Assembly: GCA_027489965.1 (NCBI GenBank)
Contig: JAIXZA010000142.1
Location: 1-57,716 of the forward strand
From: Verrucomicrobiaceae bacterium
GTDB lineage: Bacteria; Verrucomicrobiota; Verrucomicrobiia; Verrucomicrobiales; Verrucomicrobiaceae
Direction: 5' to 3'
Length of the DNA: 57,716 nt
Shown here: positions 51,315 to 57,716 of the stretch, piece by piece
Position numbering within the stretch: position 1 is the first letter of the stretch
How the letters are laid out: every line of letters begins with the position of its first letter
Program-made: the position numbers and the translations under genes
The notes under the pieces: model-generated
Told to the model about the DNA's origin: nothing
Seen by the model: the letters and a program-made list of their open reading frames with translations, nothing else
The model's database searches: none

Positions 51315-51316
51315 AA

Positions 51317-51550
51317 CGATGCCGATTCAATCTCAGTTTCACCATGATCGAACCCGGCGGATTCCAGTCGCCCGACGGCACGAGCTACATCTCCAATGAT
51401 CGCAATCGCGCCACCGACGGCGAAATCTTGATGGCCTGCTTCACCGAGGAAGACATCCTCGCTTAGAAACTCATCGGCCCGAAATCGAAGCTCAAGAGGC
51501 TTGTCAGTCGGCCGCTGAAGTTAAAGAAGCCGACGAGCCAAACCAAATGA
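51317..51550 (+). pseudogene. Sialidase (BNR) C-terminal remnant with in-frame stop
   Basis: Right after the SGNH hydrolase, the frame running through the ATG at 51344 reads MIEPGGFQSPDGTSYISN then DRNRATDGEILMACFTEEDI, LA, a TAG stop at 51464-51466, then KLIGPKSKLKRLVSRP and a final TGA at 51548-51550. The DGEILMA..FTEEDILA..LI pattern is what I know from the last part of exported sialidase/BNR proteins of Planctomycetes and Verrucomicrobia, where a Gly or Ala normally replaces the stop. The rest of the gene (the catalytic propeller) is missing upstream, so it is a decayed fragment. Confidence 0.65.
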
Positions 51551-51606
51551 TCGGTCTTACGGACAGGCTTTAAAACGACTCTTATCTGTTTAAGCTAAAA
51601 AAATCC

Positions 51607-51918
51607 ATGCGCACCTTTGCCACTCTCTTAGCCACACTCCTTGCTTCCGCTGTCATCAGCTTTGGCGCGGATGCAATTTCGCTCACGCTGAGCGCCAACC
51701 AAATCTCCATTGCTACGGGACAACCTTCCCTGGTGCTTATGTCGAGCGGCTCTGTTCACATCCCCGTGTGGTCGTTGTCCGGTGGCTCCGTGGGGCAATC
51801 GGTTGCTGGACTGGTGAGTGGTCTCCCCAGCGGGTGCGCTGCCGTGAAGGTCGAGATTGTTGTGACCACGACAGACGCTGCGACGACAGGGAGTTCTGAG
51901 AGTCAGCCAAAGAAATGA
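51607..51918 (+). CDS. Small exported protein of unknown function, possibly truncated
   Basis: A 103-residue protein with a signal peptide (TLLATLLASAVISFGA) followed by a short mature part rich in Ser, Thr, Val and Gly (SLTLSANQISIATGQPSLVL, SGCAAVKVEIVVTTTDAAT). It reads like the first beta-sandwich strands of a longer exported protein and ends abruptly in KK, so it may be a truncated gene. I know no family. The gene lies between the sialidase remnant and the large cytochrome-domain gene at 51985. Confidence 0.55.
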   Translation: MRTFATLLATLLASAVISFGADAISLTLSANQISIATGQPSLVLMSSGSVHIPVWSLSGGSVGQSVAGLVSGLPSGCAAVKVEIVVTTTDAATTGSSESQPKK

Positions 51919-51984
51919 ATCCGCCAAAACGGGCAAATAGTGAAAGGCATCATCGCGTAATCTTGTTCCTTCTTTTCTGCTATC

Positions 51985-54900
51985 ATGCGCCAGTCGTTTC
52001 GTTTTCATTTGTTCTTATTCGGGTTTGCCTCGGTCACTTATGCCGTGGAGCCCATTCATTTCAGTCGCGAGATTTTACCGATCCTCTCGGAGAACTGCCT
52101 GTCGTGCCACGGGCAGGACGAGAAACATCGTAAGGCGGATCTGCGACTCGATACCCGCGAGGGAGCGACGGCGTTGCAAGATGGTGTTGCCGCCATCGTG
52201 TCGGGTAAGCCGGAGTTGAGTGAGTTGGTGGAGCGCATTGTGAGCGACGACAAGGACGAGTTGATGCCGCCGCCGAAGTCGCACAAGCCGCGGCTGAAGC
52301 CCGAGCAGGTGGAGCTAATGAAACGTTGGATCGCAGAGGGGGCTGTCTGGGGCAAGCATTGGGCCTATGAAATGCCTGTGCGTGGTGCGGAGCCACTGTC
52401 TGGCAATGGACGGAGTGACGTCAGCGCTCCTGCACACTTTCCGCTGCGCTCGGCGATTGATCGTTTCGTCTGGGCGCGATTGAAGAAGGAACAGCTCCAA
52501 CCCTCACCCGAAGCCGAGCGGCACACTTTGCTCCGGCGTGTTTCCTTCGATCTCACCGGGCTGCCGCCGAAGGTCGAGGAAGTGGCAGCATTTGATGGTT
52601 CGTCGGCTAGTTACGAAGCGGTGGTGGATCGGTTGCTCGCTTCGCCTCACTTCGGCGAGCGCATGGCGATGTGGTGGCTGGATGCGGCCCGTTATGCGGA
52701 CACAGATGGGTTTCAGTCGGACTCGAACCGAGAGAACTGGCCATGGCGGGACTGGGTCGTGGAGGCCTTCAATGCGAACATGCGCTTTGATCAATTTACC
52801 CTAGAGCAGTTCGCTGGGGACCTTCTGCCAAATGCCACGCCAGAGCAGAAGCTGGCGACTGCGTTTCACCGCAATCACATGACGAACGGCGAAGGCGGAC
52901 GCGATCCTGAGGAATCGCGCGTGGACTATGTGCTGGATCGCGTCAACACCATCGGTTCGGTCTGGCTGGGCCTCACGCTGGGTTGCACGCAGTGTCATTC
53001 ACACAAGTTTGATCCGATTGCTCAAACGGATTACTACGGGCTCACGGCCTTCTTCAACAGCATCGACGAGGACGGTAAGGCGGGGAAAAGCGCCAAGCCC
53101 TATCTCAAGTATGAATCCAAACACGTCTCACGGGCGATTGAGGAAGCGCAGCATCTGGTGGATGGCCGCAAGGTTGCCGAGATCGCGGCTCGCAAGGCTG
53201 CAGAAACTCCCTTTGCCGGCTGGCTCGACGCGCGGAAGCAAGAGGTGCGAGGTGGTTTTGCGGCATGGCAGCCGTTGCGCGGCACGTTGGAATCCAGCGA
53301 GGGTTCGAAACTGACGCAGGAAGCGGATGCCACAGTGCAGGTTGCTGGGCCGAATCCGAATCAGGACGACTATCGTCTCATCGCTCCGGTGAAGCTCGCG
53401 CGCGTGACCGGCCTGCGATTGGAGGTGCTGCCTCATGCCTCGCATGTGAAGGGGGCGTTTTCCCGTGGGAAATCCGGCGAGTTCATCCTGACGGATATCA
53501 AAGTTCAGGTGCGTCGGCCTGGCAGCAGCCAGATCCGCGACGTGCTGGTGAAGAGTGCTGCTGCCGATTTTGTTCCCCCTGTTAAGGGTGGTTACGGCGA
53601 CATTAAGGGAGTGCTCGATGACGACCCACGCAATGGCTGGAGCACCAAGGGGGCACCTAGCATCGCGCCACACACTGCGGTCTTTGCCTTAGCCGAGCCG
53701 CTGGTGCTCGCGACTGAGGACGAGCTAATCTTCGAGCTAAGGCAGCGCTCCACGCTTGGTGATGCCAACATCGGACGTTTCCGCCTTTCCGTGACGGACC
53801 AGCGCGGACCCGCTGTCATGGGCGTCGGTCCCGCTCCGCTGGAAGAACTCGCAAGCGCGACCGCGATGGATGCCAAACTGCGCGCACGGCTTTTTGAACA
53901 GTTTCTCGCTGACCACGAACCCTATCAGATCGCCCAGCGTGCCCTTGAGCGGGCGAACGCGCAGTTCAACGAAGCCAAGGCTGCAAAGGTGGCCGAAGTG
54001 ATGGTGCTGGCCGAGAAGCCACAGCCGCGCGAGACCTTTTTACTGGTGCGCGGTGTGTGGGACAAGCACGGGGAAAAAGTGCAGCGCGGCGGATTGCCTG
54101 AAATCGCGCCGCTCACGGTGGAAAACCCCACTCGCGCCGATTTAGCCCGCTGGTTGACGGGACCGAAAAATCCGCTGAGTGCGCGCGTTTTTGTGAACCA
54201 TCTCTGGCAACTCTGCTTTGGCACCGGCTTGGTAAAAACGCCCGAAGACTTTGGCCTACAGGGTGAGCGCCCCTCGCATCCCGAGCTGCTGGATTGGCTG
54301 GCCGTTGAATGCAATGAGAGCGGCTGGGATGTGAAGCACTTGATCAAACTCATTGTCACCAGCTCGACTTACCGGCAAAGTTCAAGTGTCAGCGAGCCGA
54401 TGCTCGCTCGCGACCCCGAGAACCGGCTGCTCGCTCGCGGTTCACGGTTTCGCCTGCCTTCATGGATGCTGCGAGATGCTGCCTTGCGGGCATCGGGCCT
54501 GTTTCATCCAGTGCTCGGCGGCCCGCCGGTCAAGCCCTATCAGCCTGCAGGCGTATGGGAGGAAAATTTCATGGGCCGATTCACCTATGAACCCAGCGAA
54601 GGTCCTGCGCAATTTCGTCGCACGCTTTACGCCTTCTGGCGGCGAAGCATCGCACCTACGTTCCTCTTTGATTCCGCGCAACGCCGCTCCTGCGAGGTAC
54701 GCACGCCGCGGACCAACACGCCGCTCCAGGCCCTCACCCTGCTCAACGATGAGAATTACCTTGAAGCCTCGCGTGCCCTCGCCGCGCTTGCGTTGAAAAA
54801 GCCGGAACCCATTCGCGAGATGGTCCAGCGTGTCCTTTCCCGCGACCTGCGCGGTTCGGAGGCCCGCATCCTCGAACGCGAGCGCGAGCGTGCCCTGGCC

Positions 54901-55050
54901 TATTACCATGCCCATCCGCAGGATGCCGTGCGCCTCATTGCTCGTGGGCAGTTCGTGCCCAATGCCAATGTATCCTCAACGGACCTCGCCGCCCACATGG
55001 TCATCGCGAGCCTGCTGTTTAACCTCGATGAAGCCATCACCCATGAATGA
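51985..55050 (+). CDS. Exported planctomycete cytochrome C/PSD1-DUF1549-DUF1553 protein
   Basis: Large periplasmic redox-related protein of the PVC group. 1021 residues. After a signal peptide (FHLFLFGFASVTYA) comes an N-terminal c-type cytochrome domain with the heme motif CLSCH (residues 38-42), then DUF1549 (RRVSFDLTGLPP, LLASPHFGERMAMWWLDAARYADTDG), a discoidin-like middle (GLRLEVLPH), and DUF1553 (NPLSARVFVNHLWQLCFGTGLV, SSTYRQSS, RRSCEVRTPRTNTPLQALTLLND). The substrate is not known for any member. It is directly followed by a DUF1501 gene, the pairing seen throughout these phyla, so the two very likely form one functional unit, possibly in breaking down polysaccharides. Confidence 0.93.
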   Translation: MRQSFRFHLFLFGFASVTYAVEPIHFSREILPILSENCLSCHGQDEKHRKADLRLDTREGATALQDGVAAIVSGKPELSELVERIVSDDKDELMPPPKSHKPRLKPEQVELMKRWIAEGAVWGKHWAYEMPVRGAEPLSGNGRSDVSAPAHFPLRSAIDRFVWARLKKEQLQPSPEAERHTLLRRVSFDLTGLPPKVEEVAAFDGSSASYEAVVDRLLASPHFGERMAMWWLDAARYADTDGFQSDSNRENWPWRDWVVEAFNANMRFDQFTLEQFAGDLLPNATPEQKLATAFHRNHMTNGEGGRDPEESRVDYVLDRVNTIGSVWLGLTLGCTQCHSHKFDPIAQTDYYGLTAFFNSIDEDGKAGKSAKPYLKYESKHVSRAIEEAQHLVDGRKVAEIAARKAAETPFAGWLDARKQEVRGGFAAWQPLRGTLESSEGSKLTQEADATVQVAGPNPNQDDYRLIAPVKLARVTGLRLEVLPHASHVKGAFSRGKSGEFILTDIKVQVRRPGSSQIRDVLVKSAAADFVPPVKGGYGDIKGVLDDDPRNGWSTKGAPSIAPHTAVFALAEPLVLATEDELIFELRQRSTLGDANIGRFRLSVTDQRGPAVMGVGPAPLEELASATAMDAKLRARLFEQFLADHEPYQIAQRALERANAQFNEAKAAKVAEVMVLAEKPQPRETFLLVRGVWDKHGEKVQRGGLPEIAPLTVENPTRADLARWLTGPKNPLSARVFVNHLWQLCFGTGLVKTPEDFGLQGERPSHPELLDWLAVECNESGWDVKHLIKLIVTSSTYRQSSSVSEPMLARDPENRLLARGSRFRLPSWMLRDAALRASGLFHPVLGGPPVKPYQPAGVWEENFMGRFTYEPSEGPAQFRRTLYAFWRRSIAPTFLFDSAQRRSCEVRTPRTNTPLQALTLLNDENYLEASRALAALALKKPEPIREMVQRVLSRDLRGSEARILERERERALAYYHAHPQDAVRLIARGQFVPNANVSSTDLAAHMVIASLLFNLDEAITHE

Positions 55051-55134
55051 CTTTGGCCAAATCACTTGTCGATATTTCATCCGCAGCCATGCCGTGAAGT
55101 TCCAAGCCTACCCTTACAAACTCCACCGCGAAGC

Positions 55135-56589
55135 ATGAACTCGGAACGACTCTCCCTCACTCGCCGCTATTTCCTCGGCCAATGCACCGGCCTATCGCTG
55201 GGTGCGATGGCGCTTTCACAAAAACTCGGGCAGGTATCGGCTGCAGGTGCCGAGCCGATGCGCAATGCCATTGGCGGACTCGATGCTTTGCCGCACTTCG
55301 CCCCGAAGGCGAAGCGTGTGATCTTTCTCACTCAGTCCGGCGGTCCCTCGCAGCTCGAATTGTTCGATGAGAAACCCGGCTTGATGAAATGGGCAGGAAT
55401 TGAACTGCCTGATTCGGTGCGTCAGGGCCAGCGCGTGACGACGATGACCGCAAACCAGAAGCAACTTGTCATGCCCCCCAGAGTGAAATTCGCGCGCTGC
55501 GGCAAGAGTGGGGCGACCATTGGCGAATGGCTGCCGCACCTGCGCGAGGTCGCAGATGACCTGTGTTTCATCAAGTCGATGCATACCGACGAGATCAACC
55601 ATGCGCCGGCAATGACGAAGTTTCTCACCGGACATCAGCTCCCGGGCCGCCCTAGCATGGGGGCGTGGCTCAGCTACGGCCTTGGCAGTGAAAACCGCAA
55701 CCTGCCGGACTACCTTGTCATGATTTCCAAAATGCAGCGCCCAAGTGATCAACCGCTCTATGACCACTATTGGGGGAGCGGCTTTTTGCCATCTCGCTAC
55801 CAGGGCGTGAAGCTGCGCAACTCGAAGGACCCCGTTCTTTACTTGAGCGATCCCGATGGTCTCCCGCGCGACCTGCGACGCGGCATGCTCAACGGCCTTG
55901 CCGAATTAAATCAGCAGCGCCTGGTGGAAACGGGTGACCCCGAAATCGCCACGCGCATCCGCCAATACGAAATGGCCTATCGCATGCAAACAAGCATCCC
56001 CGAACTCACCGATCTGAGTGGTGAACCGGAAGAAGTGTTCGACCTTTATGGCCCCGATTCCCGCCGTGCAGGCAGCTACGCTGCGAATTGCATCCTCGCG
56101 CGCCGCCTCGCCGAGCGCGGGGTGCGGTTTATCCAGCTTTTTCATCCCGACTGGGATCATCACAGTCGTCTGACTTCATGGTGTACCGCTCGCTGTCGAG
56201 ATACCGATCAGCCCAGTGCAGCGCTGATCAAAGACCTTAAACGACGCGGCATGCTCGACGACACGCTCGTCATCTGGGGTGGCGAATTCGGGCGTGGCGT
56301 GGCCGGTCAGGGCAAATGGGACAGCCCCGAAGCCGGGCGCGATCATCATCCGCGCTGCTTCACCATGTGGATGGCTGGTGGCGGCGTGAAGCCCGGTATC
56401 ACCTACGGCTCCACGGATGATTTCAGTTTCAATACCGCTGAGAATCCTGTCCACGTCCGCGATCTACACGCCACCGTGCTGCACTTGCTTGGCATCGACC
56501 ACGAACAACTCACCTTCCGCGCTCAAGGGCTGGACTTCCGTCTTACTGGTGTCGAGTCGAGTAAAATCGTGCGCGGCATCATGGCCTGA
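55135..56589 (+). CDS. Tat-exported DUF1501 protein
   Basis: Sulfatase-fold-related exported protein of the DUF1501 family, nearly always encoded beside a DUF1549/DUF1553 gene as here. From the ATG at 55135 (484 residues) a twin-arginine leader (TRRYFLGQCTGLSLGAMALS) is seen; an in-frame TTG at 55066 is unlikely. Motifs: VIFLTQSGGPSQLELFDEKP, a HQLPGRPSMGAWLSYGLG block, RFIQLFHPDWDHH, and WGGEFGRGV..GRDHHPRCFTMWMAGGGVKPG. These include His and Asp residues expected to bind metals in the alkaline-phosphatase-like fold. Function and substrate unknown. Eighty-four bases after the cytochrome-domain gene, same strand. Confidence 0.94.
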   Translation: MNSERLSLTRRYFLGQCTGLSLGAMALSQKLGQVSAAGAEPMRNAIGGLDALPHFAPKAKRVIFLTQSGGPSQLELFDEKPGLMKWAGIELPDSVRQGQRVTTMTANQKQLVMPPRVKFARCGKSGATIGEWLPHLREVADDLCFIKSMHTDEINHAPAMTKFLTGHQLPGRPSMGAWLSYGLGSENRNLPDYLVMISKMQRPSDQPLYDHYWGSGFLPSRYQGVKLRNSKDPVLYLSDPDGLPRDLRRGMLNGLAELNQQRLVETGDPEIATRIRQYEMAYRMQTSIPELTDLSGEPEEVFDLYGPDSRRAGSYAANCILARRLAERGVRFIQLFHPDWDHHSRLTSWCTARCRDTDQPSAALIKDLKRRGMLDDTLVIWGGEFGRGVAGQGKWDSPEAGRDHHPRCFTMWMAGGGVKPGITYGSTDDFSFNTAENPVHVRDLHATVLHLLGIDHEQLTFRAQGLDFRLTGVESSKIVRGIMA

Positions 56590-56703
56590 AATTTTGACAC
56601 CTTTTTTAACCACGGGGTGCGCCCCTCATCCTGTCAATCCTCCGTCTTGAGGTTGTTTAAGCCTACTTCGAAAGTATACCCACCTACCATTTCCTCACTC
56701 GTC

Positions 56704-57716
56704 ATGAAACTCCATCCACTCGCTCTCCTCACCGCACTCTCGCTTGGCCGCCTGCTGGCCGATGACGCCACCGACTTCCCGCCGAAGCCGCCGGTGAAGG
56801 CGCTCACGGCTGCTGAGGAGCAAAAGACCTTCCAATTGCCGCCCGGTTATCGCATGGAGTTGATCCTGAGCGAGCCTGACATCACGGAGCCGGTTTGCAT
56901 CGCTTTTGATGGCAATGGCAGGCTCTTCGTCGCGGAAATGAGCAGCTACATGCGCGACATCAATGGCACGGACGAGCTGGTGAGCACGAGCCGCGTGTCC
57001 GTACATTGGTCGAGCAAGGGCGATGGCAAATACGACATGCATCGCGTCTTTGCCGACAAGCTGAAGTTGCCGCGCCTGCTGCTGCCGCTGGCCGATGGCG
57101 TGCTGATCGGCGAGACCGATACGAATGACATCTACCTCTACAAAGACACGAACGGCGATGGCGTGAGCGATGAGAAGAAGCCGGTGTATCAGGGCGGGCC
57201 ACGCGGCGGCAATCTCGAGCATCAGCCCAGCGGCATGACGTGGGCGCTCGACAACTGGATCTACACCGCGGTGAACAACTACCGCCTGCGCTGGAAGGAT
57301 GGTCAGCTCATCAAGCAGGACATTCCCGGGAACGGCGGGCAGTGGGGAGCGTCGCAGGATGATGAGGGCAAGTTCTGGGTCGTCAACGCGGGCGGCGAGA
57401 AAGGCCCGCTCAATTTCCAAAACCACATCCTCTATGGTCAATCGCTCGCCCGTGGGCAGTTTGAAGAGGGCTTTGAGGTCGTGTGGCCGGCGATGGGCCT
57501 GCGCGATTACCAGGGCGGCCCCGGCAAATCACGCGAGGACAACACGCTCAATCATTTCACGGCGACTTGCGGTGGCGAGATCTTCCGAGGCGACCAGTTG
57601 CCCGCCGAGCTGCGCGGCAATCTCTTCTTTGGCGAGCCCGTGGGCCGTCTCGTGCGCCGCAGCACGATCGAGGTGAAGGACGGCATCACCATTCTGCACA
57701 ATCCGCATCCGCAGAG
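56704..57716 (+). CDS. PVC-type heme-binding propeller protein (C-terminus cut by window edge)
   Basis: An exported protein that starts at the ATG at 56704 with a signal peptide (LHPLALLTALSLGRLLA) and is still open after 337 codons at the window edge. The visible part is a beta-propeller: FQLPPGYRMELILSEPDITE, IAFDGNGRLFVAEM, PLADGVLIGETDTNDIYLYK, HQPSGMTWALDNWIYTA. This is the start of the large PVC heme-binding and membrane-bound dehydrogenase-like proteins, whose C-terminal half carries the CxxCH cytochrome domain, not visible here. It follows the DUF1501 gene by 114 bases on the same strand and extends the PSD1-type gene cluster. Confidence 0.9.
   Translation, partial: MKLHPLALLTALSLGRLLADDATDFPPKPPVKALTAAEEQKTFQLPPGYRMELILSEPDITEPVCIAFDGNGRLFVAEMSSYMRDINGTDELVSTSRVSVHWSSKGDGKYDMHRVFADKLKLPRLLLPLADGVLIGETDTNDIYLYKDTNGDGVSDEKKPVYQGGPRGGNLEHQPSGMTWALDNWIYTAVNNYRLRWKDGQLIKQDIPGNGGQWGASQDDEGKFWVVNAGGEKGPLNFQNHILYGQSLARGQFEEGFEVVWPAMGLRDYQGGPGKSREDNTLNHFTATCGGEIFRGDQLPAELRGNLFFGEPVGRLVRRSTIEVKDGITILHNPHPQ

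Noticed and set aside
1..57716. tRNA, rRNA, CRISPR arrays, insertion sequences
   Set aside because: No cloverleaf-like TTCGAATCC/TTCGATTCC element in context, no regularly spaced repeats, and no transposase or integrase reading was seen in either strand.

Overview
The window reads as chromosomal DNA of a free-living Verrucomicrobium-type bacterium (PVC superphylum; a Prosthecobacter or Verrucomicrobium relative is my guess, not proven). The pointers are genes with DUF1592/DUF1587-, DUF1549/DUF1553- and DUF1501-type architecture, a PVC-type heme-binding propeller protein, a secreted sulfatase, Tat-exported sugar isomerase-like proteins, an autotransporter-associated beta-strand protein with a PEP-CTERM tail, and a histidine kinase with discoidin-like sensor domains. 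About 48 intact or edge-truncated protein genes and three gene remnants are seen. I found no tRNA, rRNA, CRISPR array, transposase or integrase.

Layout. 1-9.7 kb: mutS (cut by the left edge), a sulfatase, a TIM-barrel sugar isomerase-like protein, a small-subunit-type pseudouridine synthase, glmM, then a two-gene nucleotidyltransferase cassette bracketed by a 77-bp direct repeat at the 3' end of a DUF1015 gene, then an L,D-transpeptidase lipoprotein. 9.8-19 kb: a large c-type cytochrome/DUF1592 protein, psd, a second pseudouridine synthase, a class V aminotransferase, an SMP-30 lactonase, an exported protein of unknown function and a GT2 glycosyltransferase. 19-27.7 kb: two exported proteins (one a TorF-like porin), corA, a RhlE-type helicase, yifB and mtnP. 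27.7-32 kb: a minus-strand set that looks like a stripped-down cellulose operon (glycosidase, BcsA-like synthase, BcsS-like outer-membrane protein). 32-35 kb: the methionine salvage operon mtnB-mtnD-mtnC-mtnA, with 4-bp ATGA overlaps at the mtnD/mtnC and mtnC/mtnA junctions. 35.2-37.8 kb: a discoidin-domain sensor kinase and its NarL-type regulator.

37.9-46.2 kb is a sulfur-assimilation locus: Rrf2 regulator with four clustered cysteines, YezD-like small protein, outer-membrane porin, sulfonate-type binding lipoprotein, cysK, an M14/aspartoacylase-type zinc hydrolase, a long beta-strand-repeat PEP-CTERM protein, and directly after it the frameshifted, internally deleted remains of a serine acetyltransferase gene (cysE). 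46.2-51.9 kb holds an esterase, a LysR regulator, a periplasmic protein, a Tat-exported sulfite-oxidase-like molybdoenzyme, an SGNH hydrolase, a sialidase C-terminal remnant with an in-frame stop, and a small exported protein. 52-57.7 kb is a planctomycete-type cytochrome/DUF1553 + DUF1501 + PVC heme-binding protein cluster, cut by the right edge.

How they work together: sulfur chemistry recurs (sulfatase, sulfonate-type uptake, cysteine synthesis, methionine salvage, sulfite-oxidase-like enzyme), as does polysaccharide and envelope work (GlmM, L,D-transpeptidase, cellulose-type synthase, glycosidase, esterases, porins). The most unusual structures are the 925-bp nucleotidyltransferase cassette that recreates the end of its host gene, the broken cysE fused to the end of a surface-protein gene, and the BcsA/BcsS/glycosidase set without BcsB or BcsC.
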